A stretch of 64,000 nucleotides of DNA from Cohnella cholangitidis (GTDB taxonomy: Bacteria; Bacillota; Bacilli; Paenibacillales; Paenibacillaceae): contig NZ_CP041969.1 in assembly GCF_014107495.1 (NCBI RefSeq), positions 6,249,501 through 6,313,500 of the forward strand, written 5' to 3'. The translations under genes were made by a program, and so were the position numbers. Positions within the stretch are counted from its first letter, which is position 1; the number at the start of each line of letters is the position of its first letter. Shown here in pieces: positions 1 through 9,305 of the stretch. The notes below the pieces were generated by a model. It did not search any database and had not been told where the DNA came from. It saw nothing but the letters and a program-made list of their open reading frames with translations.

Positions 1-252
1 GAAGAACGATGGGCTCAGCTCGCGGACACCGTTCAGGCGCCGGTAGAGACGTCGATTGCGCTAATCGCGGCGTTGCATGAAAGATGGGTGATTCTGCTGC
101 GTTCCTTGACGGACGAAGATTTCTCAAGAACGTTCTATCACCCGGAATCGAAGCAAGTATTCCGTCTGGACCATGTATTGGGAACTTATGCTTGGCACGG
201 TCGCCATCATGTCGCTCACATTACCTCGCTTCGCCGGCGTATGGGCTGGTAA
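1..252 (+). CDS. YfiT-like DinB-family metal-dependent hydrolase (3' part)
   Basis: The reading frame is open from base 1 and ends with TAA at 250-252, so only the last 83 residues are present. The C-terminus holds the His-rich signature WHGRHHVAHI followed by TSLRRRMGW, which closely matches the end of Bacillus YfiT (DinB/BstA four-helix fold, putative metal hydrolase). The WHxxHH cluster supplies metal ligands in that family, and YfiT-like enzymes are related to bacillithiol S-transferases, but the substrate cannot be read from this piece. A hairpin terminator follows directly. The family is clear; the function is inferred. Confidence 0.8.
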   Translation, partial: EERWAQLADTVQAPVETSIALIAALHERWVILLRSLTDEDFSRTFYHPESKQVFRLDHVLGTYAWHGRHHVAHITSLRRRMGW

Positions 253-265
253 GATCCGCGAAACA

Positions 266-307
266 AAAAACCTCTTCGGATTAATCCATTATCCGGGGAG
301 GTTTTTC
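266..307 (+). terminator. Rho-independent terminator after the YfiT-like gene
   Basis: A 13-nt arm (AACCTCTTCGGAT) pairs with ATCCGGGGAGGTT, allowing two G-U pairs, and is followed by TTTTT. The A-run in front of the stem would also let it serve the converging gene on the minus strand. Confidence 0.7.
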
Positions 308-2173
308 TTATACGGCTTGAATAAGCGGAGGGAGCTGCGCTTCTGATAACGGTTTGCTGAATAGATAACCTTGGGCGTAATCGCATTGGTATTTTTTCAG
401 ATAAACGAGTTGCTCGTAGGTTTCCAGCCCTTCGGCTACGACGTCGTACCGAAGCTGTTTGATGAATTGGATCATCGACCCCATCATTTCTTGCTCGGGA
501 GATTGACCGATACCTTGAATGAAGCTCTTATCGATCTTAATCAGATGAAACGGTAGCTTGCGAAGGTATTGGATGGAGGAATAGCCGGCTCCGAAATCGT
601 CCAATACCAACCTTACTCCAAGATCCTGAAGTTGCCGCAATTTGCAATCGGCTGCCTCTATAGAGCTCAGCAATGAACTCTCTTTCAGCTCCAACTCCAA
701 CCGTTCGGCTTCCAAACCGGTTTCCAGCAAGATCTCTTTTACTTTATTCGGAAAATGCTCATCCGTCATGTGGGCTCCCGAGACGTTAACGGAAATCGTA
801 AGCCGGGACGGATAGGGAGCAATGCGCTGCAGCATCCTGCACGACTGTTGCAGCACCCATTCTCCAATGGGGAGGATCAGATTGATCTCTTCGGCGATCG
901 GAATGAAATCGTTGGGCGGAATGTTTCCTAATTCCGGATGGTTCCAACGCAACAATGCTTCGAACCCCCGTAACTTGCCGCTGTGCAGCTCATATTGAGG
1001 TTGATATTGCAATGACAGCTGATCTTCTTGTATCGCTTGACGCAAGTAAACTTCGATAAGAGTTCGCCTGCGAATAAGCTCGGTCAGTTTCTCGTGATAT
1101 TGAACGGTTTCGTTGATTCGATTCTCTTTGGCATGGTGCAATGCGGTATATGCGCGGGGGAGAAGATCCTCTATCGTCATCTCATCCCCCGTATACCTAG
1201 TCATCCCGGTGCTAACCGTAACATGGCAGAGCTTATGTTGAACATGGTAGGGCGCCGATAATAGCGTTTGCATTTCTTGCCAAAACTCGGGACCGGCTGT
1301 CGAAATCCCATGCGAGCTTGAATCGTCTACTATGCAAACGACGAAATCCATGCCTTCGAATCGGCAGGCAAAACCGTTAGAAGGGAGCCAGTTGTTCAGA
1401 CGCTGGCCGATCTGGCGAAACAGTTCATTCCTAGCTCTGGCAATGTTCAAGTCTCCGATCGTTTTGAATCCATCGATATTTAATACGGTTAAATAAAACG
1501 GAGCGCGTTTCTGAATGGCTTTGTGAAGTTGAGTCTTAAACTGATCATAATGAAGCAAGCCGGTTGTATCATCAATGACAAGCTCTCGTTTTCTTGACCA
1601 TTCTACGTTCATAAAATAATGAAACAGGACGGATGCAAGGGGGAAGATGATAATAATACTTAATGCATAATGATGCAGTATGTTATTTCGGTCGGCAGCA
1701 GGAAGCAGCCACGTCCACGCTAAGCCAACTATCGCAATCAAGACACCGATAAGAAGCGGACCGACGATCTGAAAGGAAACTTTGCGGTCGGAGCTTCTAA
1801 TATAATGCAGCACGATACCGATGACCGCAGCGGAAATGCTAGCGGCTACGCCGGAAGGCATTCCGATTCCTCCAAGCTGGATCCTATAGCCAACGACGCC
1901 GATCACGGTAACGAAAGCGGACACAGGTCCGCCTATCCACGCGGATAAAGCGATTACGATATTTTTCATGCTGACGATCGCTCCGTCGCCTGCAACGATC
2001 GGGAGCATCATGGACAATATTCCGGCGATGCAGAAAATCAATCCGATAACGACTTTGCGAATGTTCGGAAACGAATGGATGAGGGATGGGTATAAACGAT
2101 TGCTGATCAGGATAATAACGATGACTACGGCCATATTGTGTATTAAGCTAACTAGACTATCCCATACGAGCAC
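308..2173 (-). CDS. 5TMR membrane protein with degenerate GGDEF and intact EAL domain (c-di-GMP phosphodiesterase)
   Basis: About 621 residues. The first ~190 residues hold several hydrophobic helices of the 5TMR (LytS/YhcK-type) sensor kind. A GGDEF-fold domain follows, but the catalytic motif reads EGMDF instead of GGDEF, so cyclase activity is unlikely. The EAL domain keeps its key elements: EALLRW, the Asn of SVNVSG, the Glu of LELELKES, DDFGAGYSS, a Lys in IKIDKSF, and AEGLE; it should hydrolyse cyclic di-GMP. I chose GTG at 2173 because GGAGGAGG lies 8 nt upstream and the frame then begins at the membrane domain; the longer TTG frame from 2218 would run through that binding site. The monocistronic gene lies next to an OmpR regulator and a hybrid kinase, so it probably belongs to a sensory cluster. 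Confidence 0.88.
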   Translation of the reverse strand: MLVWDSLVSLIHNMAVVIVIILISNRLYPSLIHSFPNIRKVVIGLIFCIAGILSMMLPIVAGDGAIVSMKNIVIALSAWIGGPVSAFVTVIGVVGYRIQLGGIGMPSGVAASISAAVIGIVLHYIRSSDRKVSFQIVGPLLIGVLIAIVGLAWTWLLPAADRNNILHHYALSIIIIFPLASVLFHYFMNVEWSRKRELVIDDTTGLLHYDQFKTQLHKAIQKRAPFYLTVLNIDGFKTIGDLNIARARNELFRQIGQRLNNWLPSNGFACRFEGMDFVVCIVDDSSSHGISTAGPEFWQEMQTLLSAPYHVQHKLCHVTVSTGMTRYTGDEMTIEDLLPRAYTALHHAKENRINETVQYHEKLTELIRRRTLIEVYLRQAIQEDQLSLQYQPQYELHSGKLRGFEALLRWNHPELGNIPPNDFIPIAEEINLILPIGEWVLQQSCRMLQRIAPYPSRLTISVNVSGAHMTDEHFPNKVKEILLETGLEAERLELELKESSLLSSIEAADCKLRQLQDLGVRLVLDDFGAGYSSIQYLRKLPFHLIKIDKSFIQGIGQSPEQEMMGSMIQFIKQLRYDVVAEGLETYEQLVYLKKYQCDYAQGYLFSKPLSEAQLPPLIQAV

Positions 2174-2260
2174 TCCGTTTCCTCCTCCTATACTCATAAC
2201 TTCCAGTATAGAGGGCAAACATTTAGAAAATTAACGGATAAATATTAGCGATAGCGAATA

Positions 2261-2292
2261 AAAACAGGCTCCTCGCAGGAGGAGCCTTCGTA
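2261..2292 (-). terminator. Terminator of the OmpR-type regulator
   Basis: On the minus strand AGGCTCCT and AGGAGCCT pair around a short loop, followed by a T-rich tract (GTTTTTATT). It lies just past the stop of the gene at 2303. Confidence 0.7.
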
Positions 2293-2302
2293 TGTACTTC
2301 TA

Positions 2303-3013
2303 CTAATTGATAAACTTATACCCAACGCCCCAAACCGTCTTAATGAACTGCGGTTCCTTCGGGTTTTTCTCCAGCTTGCGCCGCAGATTAGTGACATGAA
2401 CGTCGATGGCTCTGTCATTGATGAACGAATCGATGCCTCGAACGGCATTGATCAATTCCTCTCGACTGAATACGCGGTTAGGATGTTGGTAGAAGAGCTT
2501 CATAATTTCATATTCGGAGAAAGTCGTTTCGATATGCTCACCGTCCAGAACGATCGTTCTGCGTTCGAGATCCAAGACTAGACCTTGCGTCGGCTCCGTT
2601 GCAATGTTGGATACGTCCCGAGTCCGCGCCGCAGCGATTGTTCTAAGGCTTGAAGTTCGCCGTAAAACGGCATCCATACGAACTTTAAGCTCTTGCATGC
2701 TAAACGGTTTGACCAGGAAATCATCCGCGCCGGAACTGATCGCTTGAATCCGTACGGTAACGGACGGTTTCATGGAGATGACGATGATCGGGATGGCGGT
2801 TAATTGCCGAAATTCGGCGCACAGTTCAGTCCCGCTTGCATCGGGTAGCATTAAGTCTAGCAACAGGATGTCGGGATTAAAGGCGCCAAGCGCGAATTTC
2901 CCTTCACGCGCGGATTCTACGCGTTGTACATCGAAATTCTCTTCACTGAGATAGAGGGTGAGCATCTCTCCGATGATTGGATCATCTTCAATAACAAGTA
3001 CTCTCGTCATCAT
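2303..3013 (-). CDS. OmpR/PhoB-family response regulator
   Basis: 236 residues. The N-terminal receiver domain has the acidic pair in VIEDDP, the phosphoacceptor Asp in LLLDLMLPDASG and the Lys of LVKPFSM. The C-terminal winged helix has FSREELINAV, the recognition segment around INDRAIDVHVTNLRRKL and the closing VWGVGYKF. Start ATG at 3013 has AAAGGGTG 6 nt upstream. No kinase is fused or directly cotranscribed; the large hybrid kinase upstream on the same strand is the natural partner by position, but its own HPt domain suggests a phosphorelay that could end here. That pairing is an inference. Confidence 0.9.
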   Translation of the reverse strand: MMTRVLVIEDDPIIGEMLTLYLSEENFDVQRVESAREGKFALGAFNPDILLLDLMLPDASGTELCAEFRQLTAIPIIVISMKPSVTVRIQAISSGADDFLVKPFSMQELKVRMDAVLRRTSSLRTIAAARTRDVSNIATEPTQGLVLDLERRTIVLDGEHIETTFSEYEIMKLFYQHPNRVFSREELINAVRGIDSFINDRAIDVHVTNLRRKLEKNPKEPQFIKTVWGVGYKFIN

Positions 3014-3104
3014 AAGTCACACCCTTTAAGAAAATGTTAAGAAAGCTCATAGTTTGCTAACATTTGGATGGCACATCTATTATATAATGCCGAACAGTTT
3101 ACGT

Positions 3105-6100
3105 CTAACTTCTTTTTTGCTTTTGCATAAGTAGATTTCGGATCGTTTCCAATGTTTCTTGTAAGGCCGCTATGAGATGATTTTGCGCTTGCTGCCAATC
3201 TCCATTATCCTTAAGCGCAATTTCCATTGCCGTAGCTTTCCCTTGAACCGTCACAGCTCCAAGGTGACCGGCCGCGCCGCTAAGGGAATGGACGAGACGG
3301 ATCGCATCCGAGCGATCGGCTTCTTTCAACGAATCGTTGAGTCGATGTTCCAGATCCGAATATTGTTGGTCGAATTTGTCCAACAGCTGCAAATATAGCT
3401 TGCTCTTTCCCGCCAAGCGCTGCAGAGCAGTCGACACTTGAAGGTCCGGAGTATCCGGTCCTAACTCGTTCGAATCAACGCCATCGTTAACAGGAACGAT
3501 AGCAGGAGCCGAGAGCCACTTGCTAAGAACCGAGAACAAGATGTCCGGAACGATGGGCTTGGTCATAATATCGTTCATTCCCGCATTCAAGCAACGGTTA
3601 TGCTGCTCCTCCGTCATATCTGCGGTTAGTGCAATAATCGGCAACTGTTCCGAGTCATAGAGTCTGCGGATAAGAGCGGTTGCTTCAATCCCATCCATGA
3701 TAGGCATGTGAAGGTCCATGAGAATCAGGTCGACTCGCGATCGATTGGATTCGATCAAGGCGACGGCCTCCGCGCCGCTCTCCAGTAGTTCGACTTCAAG
3801 TCCCATCTGATCGAGTAATTGCTTGACGACTAACCGATTAAGGACCTGATCGTCTACGACAAGAATCCGGTGAGATGACGAATCATCGCTTTTAGCGGGC
3901 ATCGTTCGCAGAGGAAGAACGCTCTGAGCAGCGGATGTCGCATCTATGGCTTGAAACGGATCTGTCATTTTCTTGCTGATCACCTGTAACGCTTGTTGAA
4001 CTTGAAGGGAGGTGGCGGGTTTAACCAGTACGGCCGCCGGCCTATGCTCATCCGGCAATTGCTGCAGGGCGTCCCGGCCCATCAACGTAGTCGAACAAAC
4101 GACTTGGACGCCGCGGGCATCCAGCACCGTCTTCCAATCGATCCAAGTTTCCTCGCCGTGCATGTCTCCCGCTTCCATATCGACGATAAACAGATCCCAA
4201 TTCCGTTCATCAAGCAACGATTTCGCCTGATCCCACGAACATAATGTGACAACATCGCAACCGAGAGAGAAGAGAACATCATGCCAATGCTCGGCTACCC
4301 TTTCATGGTCTTCGAGCACGACGACGCTAAGATCGTAATTCCGATTATGCGACGATGTCGAAACGTACTTCCGCTCGTTCAAAGGGAATGAGAGTTCAAA
4401 GCCGAAATCGCTGCCGATCTGGTAAGTGCTCTCTACGGTAATCTGTCCGCCCATTCTCTCTACCAATGTATAAGAGATAACGAGTCCAAGTCCCGTTCCG
4501 CCGTATTTGCGGCTTGTTTTGTCATCGGCTTGAACGAAAGGCGTGAACAGCTGAGCTTGTTGTTGCTCCGTCATGCCTATACCCGAATCTTGAACGCTAA
4601 AGCGCAGGCGGGCATTTCCATCGCTCAATTCGATTAAAGAGATCGTCATCTCTATAAGGCCGAAGTTCGTAAATTTAATCGCATTGCTGCCCAGATTCAG
4701 CAGTACTTGCTCTAGGCGAGTCGGATCCCCGATTAGCTGATCGGGCACTCTCGGATCCATATGAACGATGAAATCCACAGGTTTAGGACCTAGAAGCACG
4801 GAGAAAATGCCGCTAAGCCGCTGCAGAGAGTCTTCCAGACGGAAGGGGACTTGCTCCAGCTTTAACTTATCGGCTTCGAGCTTGGAGAAATCCAAAATAT
4901 CGTTCAGGATACGCAGCAAATTTTGCGAAGAATCGGATACTTGGCGAATATATTCGGATTGGAGCTCCGTTAATTCAGATCGTTGAAGCAAGTAGGATAA
5001 GCCGATTATCCCATTAAGCGGCGTCCTGATCTCATGGCTCATCCGGGCAAGGAAGGAGCCCTTCGCTTCGTTCGCTTCGTCTGCTTCGTCCTTGGCCTTC
5101 ACAAGCTGACGTTCGATTTCCTTCTGGTCGGATATGTCTCTTACGATCGTGGAGAAGAAGGTATCCCGTTCGTCTTCCGATTGATGGGCGACGACCGTTA
5201 TGGAAGCCGTCTGAATGGAATTGTTCACTCCGATAATATCGATTTCACTTTGCCAGAACCCTAACTTTTGGGCTTCCGTCAATCCGTCCGCGAACTTAAC
5301 GGTAGTCGGAATCGGCATATATTGGCTGAGACGGTTATTGTGTTCGTTCAAAGCCTGGATGCCTAAGAAAGAATACCCGGCCTGATTGAGATAGAAGATG
5401 TGCCCGCGCATGTCGAAAGAAGCGATCATGTCGTGCGCGCTTTCCATGATCTCTAATAGCCTCGTGTTAGTCTCTACGGCCTTTTTAATCTCGCTAATAT
5501 CCCTCGCAATCAATACGTAGCCTTTAGTCGTCCCGTCCGGAAATCTCATGACGCTCGTGTTTAACGAGACGAGCATTCTGGTTCCTTCGCGATTGACCCA
5601 TGTCCATTCCCAATCAGGCAAAACCCCTTGTGAGAGAGTACGAATAATACCTCTTCGTCCGGCGTAACCGTACGTTTCAGTTTGTCCGAGTAAAATTTAG
5701 CCCGTTCGTATAGTTGGTCATGATCGTGCCAGAGCAGCAGCGATTTTCTCCCGATCACTTCATGCTCTCCATAACCAAGCATTTCCTCCGCTCTTTTGTT
5801 GAAGGAAGTTATGACAAAATTGGAATCCGTTACAATCATAGCATACTGATTATGGCGGATGAAAGCTTGAAAAGGTTCGAAAAGCTCTTGTAAATTGTCG
5901 ATCATTCCGTTGACGGAGCTCGCCAAAATCCCGATTTCGTCCTGGCTTACAATGCGCAGAGGCTGCGGATAAAAGTTGCCCGCAGCTACGTTCTTGGTCA
6001 CTAGAACGATTTGTTTCAGACGTGCCAGGATGGAGCGTTGGGTAATCAAAAACAAGAAAGCCCCGAAGATTATTTCCGTTAGCGCGATTAACCCCATATT

Positions 6101-6937
6101 CAACCATGTCGAATTACGCATAGGCGCTTCGAATTCTTTTTTCGCGACGGAGAAGACGGCGTACCAGTCCGTATTCGGCATTTTCACGTAGAACATTTTC
6201 AGCACGCGCCCGAACACGTTCGCTTCCCCGTATCCTTCTTCGCTAGTTCTTAATTGGAACGCAAAATCGCGAAGTTCAGGTTCATCCTTAATATAATTGC
6301 GTTTCAGGATTAAAGAGGCGTCTTTGTAATAGAGGAGGTTCGTATCCCGGTCGATCAGAATGATCGCGCTATCTTCGTATTCGCTCGACTTCTGGCTCAA
6401 TTGGCTGTCGAACAGACGATTGGAATCGATCGCGAAGGCGATAACGCCCTCAACCTCGTTAATTAGATTGTGAAGCGGGACCATAAGCCAGAGTATAGGT
6501 TTGCCGTTCCTGTCCAGCACGAGGGAAGAGTATGTACTTAGCCCTTGCATCGCCCGGTGATAAGCGTAAACACCGTTTAGTTGAGTCGTCGAGCCGTCAG
6601 GCAACGATAGAACACCGTCTTTGCCGGCAATCCCGATATACCTCGTTGTAATATTGCTCAAATGAACCCCTTCATTAAGATAGGCGAGCTTCTGAGCCAT
6701 CGTCTGCATTCTGATCGGGATAGATTCGCTAAGCAGTTCTGCTTGCTTCATTCTCAAATCCAGCATCGTATCCAGATTCGCGACGGTACTCTTCAGATTA
6801 GCTAGGCTATGGTTGATCAACTGCTTGTTCATATGTTTATTGGAGGTTTCATAGTTGATTAACGACATGAGGACGAAGGATGCGGTGTTGATCAAGATTA
6901 AGACGATGACGATCTTGAACCGAAGTGACCGTAACAT
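3105..6937 (-). pseudogene. Hybrid sensor histidine kinase (Cache-HAMP-PAS-PAS-HisKA-HATPase-REC-REC-HPt), one frameshift
   Basis: Two overlapping frames (to 5561 and from 5621) encode consecutive parts of one protein of about 1,277 residues. Order: TM helix, extracellular Cache-like sensor (~30-270), second TM, HAMP, a PAS domain split by the frame change, a second PAS, HisKA (MSHEIRTPLNG), HATPase (GLGLVISYTLVERMGG), a receiver, a second receiver (LILMDLHMP) and a C-terminal HPt domain (LVHSLSGAAGHLGA). One missing base near 5641-5652 breaks the first PAS: frame one ends its family-like sequence at TPDEEVLF, and frame two resumes with IRTLSQGVLPDWEW. Start ATG at 6937 is preceded by GGAGGTG; the 47 codons before it are not supported. 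The layout is BarA/TorS-like. A sequencing deletion is as likely as a real mutation. Confidence 0.85.
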
Positions 6938-7101
6938 GTTGTGTGACACCTCCGAATTGAGCTGGACGCGCGATCTATTAGCGAATTTCATAAAAAACAA
7001 ACAGAAGTTGGGGAAATCTACTAATACTTTGACTCTATCATAACGAAAGAACGCAATAATCGACAGACCCAACTTCACTAAATAGAAAGGTGAGTAGAAC
7101 C

Positions 7102-7395
7102 TTGGTGACCAACCGCACGATGGAATGGCAGGTTATGAGGGGAAACGGATCGGAATCGGGAAAATGGCATGAGAGGTTCGGGGAACGGTATGGATTCTCG
7201 GCGTACGAGAAAGAAGTTCTGAGGTTGTACATGCTTTTCGGGTTAGAAGATGAGGAGATTAGGACGGTGATGCAAATATCGGAGCACGAGTTAAAGATGC
7301 ATATAGATTGCATGACCGGTAAAACAAGATCAAATACGATGCGCGAACTGCAAGCTTTATTTTTGCGTTATGTATTGCAGAAGCTCCCGTCCTAA
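7102..7395 (+). CDS. Small LuxR/GerE-type helix-turn-helix protein
   Basis: About 97 residues, read divergently from the hybrid kinase. The second half resembles a GerE/LuxR HTH: YEKEVLRLYMLFGLEDEEI, then ISEHELKMHI in the recognition-helix position, and a final helix RELQALFLRYVL. There is no receiver or ligand-binding domain. TTG at 7102 is favoured because AAAGGTGAG lies 7 nt before it; GTG at 7090 or 7105 is also possible. Its position between two signalling genes suggests a local regulator; this is inference. Confidence 0.65.
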   Translation: MVTNRTMEWQVMRGNGSESGKWHERFGERYGFSAYEKEVLRLYMLFGLEDEEIRTVMQISEHELKMHIDCMTGKTRSNTMRELQALFLRYVLQKLPS

Positions 7396-7432
7396 TCGGA
7401 GGAAGCTTCAAGCACAACTCTATTTAATGTCG

Positions 7433-8608
7433 TTAATTAAGCGGCAACGTAACTGTGAACGCAGCACCCGAATTCGAGCGATTGCTCGCGAGCACTTCGC
7501 CGCCGTGCATTTCGACGATCTTCTTGACGATGGACAGTCCCAGACCGCTTCCTCCGCCGTTACGCTCGCGAGCCTTGTCCTCCTTATAAAACCGTTCGAA
7601 TACATGGGGGAGGGCGCCGTTCGAAATGCCGTTTCCGCTGTCTACGATCACGACTTGGACGCTGCTATCCTTCTTAGTCAAATTTACGCGAATAGCGCCG
7701 CCCTCGGGCGTAAATTTTATGCTGTTGTGAATGAGGTTGATCCATACCTGGCTCATTAAATCTTCGTCCGCGTCGATCGACACATCCGGCAACTCGACGT
7801 CCATCTCGATGTTCTTCCCTTGCCACAAAGGCTCGCAAGATAGAATGATGTGACGTAACTGACGGTCCAACCGGTAATTTTTAGCCTCGAATGGATGATG
7901 ATTGGATTCTAGCGAGGTGAGTTTGAGTAGATTATCGCTCATCCTGGACATTCGTTTGCTCTCCGTCTCGATAATTTCCAAGTAGTGCTTTCGCGTTTCC
8001 GGAGCCAAATCGTCGTTCTGCAACGCTTTGGCGAAACCGGCGATGGAGGTGAGAGGAGATTGAATCTCGTGGGAGACGTTGGAGATGAACTCCTGGCGCA
8101 TTTCCTCCATCCGGTTAAGATCGGATGCCATTTCGTTAAAGCTCGTGACGAGGGGTCCGAATTGCCCCATAAATCGCGGAGACATCTCCAATTTGATGTC
8201 GAAGTTACCTTTGGCTAACTGCTTCATGGCGTTGATCATCTCCATAAACCAATTCATCTGATTACGAACCGGAGTGAAAAAAACGCGAATGAGGTTCGCG
8301 AACAGGAAGATGATCGTAAAGGCCAGTACGACGGTTAAATATTGACGCAGCAAACCATGCCCGTATTCCGGAAACCATGCGCGATATATAAATCCCATTA
8401 AATAATAAGAAAGTCCCCAACTTGCGGCTATCGCTAAATGAATAAAAAGGATAGATAAAAAGATCCATTTTCTTGGCGGTCTGAACTGCTTGCTGAATTC
8501 TTTTCTTCTCTGGCGTTGTTCTTTGCTTTCCCGGAAGGACCCAAACTTACGGCCTCTGCGGATATCCCGTTGCGCCTGTTCGGGTTCGCCTATATGACGT
8601 CGTCTCAT
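7433..8608 (-). CDS. Membrane sensor histidine kinase (HAMP-HisKA-HATPase)
   Basis: 391 residues. A charged N-terminal tail of ~45 residues precedes two TM helices (~48-68 and ~88-110) with only a short loop between them, then HAMP, a HisKA dimerisation helix with SNVSHEIQSPLTSI (phosphoacceptor His), and an HATPase domain with the N box (LIHNSIKF), DSGNGIS and GGSGLGLSIVKK. The very small extracytoplasmic loop suggests membrane or partner-protein sensing rather than binding of a soluble ligand. The ATG overlaps the restored stop of the response regulator (ATGA), so the two are translationally coupled. The operon order is exporter, regulator, kinase. Confidence 0.92.
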   Translation of the reverse strand: MRRRHIGEPEQAQRDIRRGRKFGSFRESKEQRQRRKEFSKQFRPPRKWIFLSILFIHLAIAASWGLSYYLMGFIYRAWFPEYGHGLLRQYLTVVLAFTIIFLFANLIRVFFTPVRNQMNWFMEMINAMKQLAKGNFDIKLEMSPRFMGQFGPLVTSFNEMASDLNRMEEMRQEFISNVSHEIQSPLTSIAGFAKALQNDDLAPETRKHYLEIIETESKRMSRMSDNLLKLTSLESNHHPFEAKNYRLDRQLRHIILSCEPLWQGKNIEMDVELPDVSIDADEDLMSQVWINLIHNSIKFTPEGGAIRVNLTKKDSSVQVVIVDSGNGISNGALPHVFERFYKEDKARERNGGGSGLGLSIVKKIVEMHGGEVLASNRSNSGAAFTVTLPLN

Positions 8609-9278
8609 GCCGTTACCTCCAGACGATAACCTAACCCGCGGATCGTCGTAATCCGGAACCCGTATTGTCCGTCCGGGAATCTCTCGCGCAGCCGTTTAAT
8701 ATGAACGTCTACGGTTCGCTCGTCCCCTAAGTAATCGAATCCCCAATTTGCTCGATGAGCTGCTCCCTTGAGAAAGTCTTGCCAGGGTAACTGGCTAACT
8801 TGAACAAAAGCTCGAATTCCTTAAGCGGAATAGTAAGCGATTGATCGTCGGCCAGCAGGGTGAACGTCTGACGGTTAAGCTGAACGCTACCGACGGATAC
8901 GTTCTGCGAGACGGAAATCCGATACCGCTTTAGCAGCGCTTTGACGCGGGCGACGAGCTCGACGGGCTCGAAGGGCTTCACCATGTAGTCGTCCGTTCCA
9001 AGCTGGAAACCTTTGAGTTTTTGCGCCGTTTCTCCTTTTGCGGTCAACATAAGCAGCGGCAGTTCATAATGTTCGCGAAGCTCTCGGCACAATTCCCAGC
9101 CGTCCATATGAGGCATCATGATGTCCAGGATGACGAGATCCGCTGTTGTCGTTTCCAATAGTTGAAGAGCATGCACTCCGTTAGTCGCTTCCAATACCTC
9201 TAAACCTTCCTGCAAGAGGAACACTTTCACCAATTCGCGAATATGCGGATCGTCGTCTACTACGAGTATTCTCGTCAT
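8605..9278 (-). pseudogene. OmpR-family response regulator of the exporter operon, one-base frameshift
   Basis: The receiver domain is intact (VVDDDPH, LVILDIMMPHMDG, MVKPFEP). The frame then stops at 8727, inside the winged helix, after REQLIEQI. In the next frame the expected remainder continues at once: GFDYLGDERTVDVHIKRL, then RITTIRGLGYRLEV and TGA at 8605-8607. One base, most simply a T in the TTGGGG stretch near 8740 (which would give the usual QIWGFDY), restores a full-length protein of 224 residues. The restored stop overlaps the kinase start as ATGA, which argues that the full frame is the ancestral gene. ATG at 9278 is preferred over TTG at 9287. Confidence 0.88.
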
Positions 9279-9305
9279 GATCGTCAACTCTTTTCTTTGG
9301 GATCC

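Noticed and set aside
84..284. Open frame of 66 codons on the plus strand
   Set aside because: It overlaps the YfiT-like gene in another frame; that gene has clear family motifs to its stop at 252.
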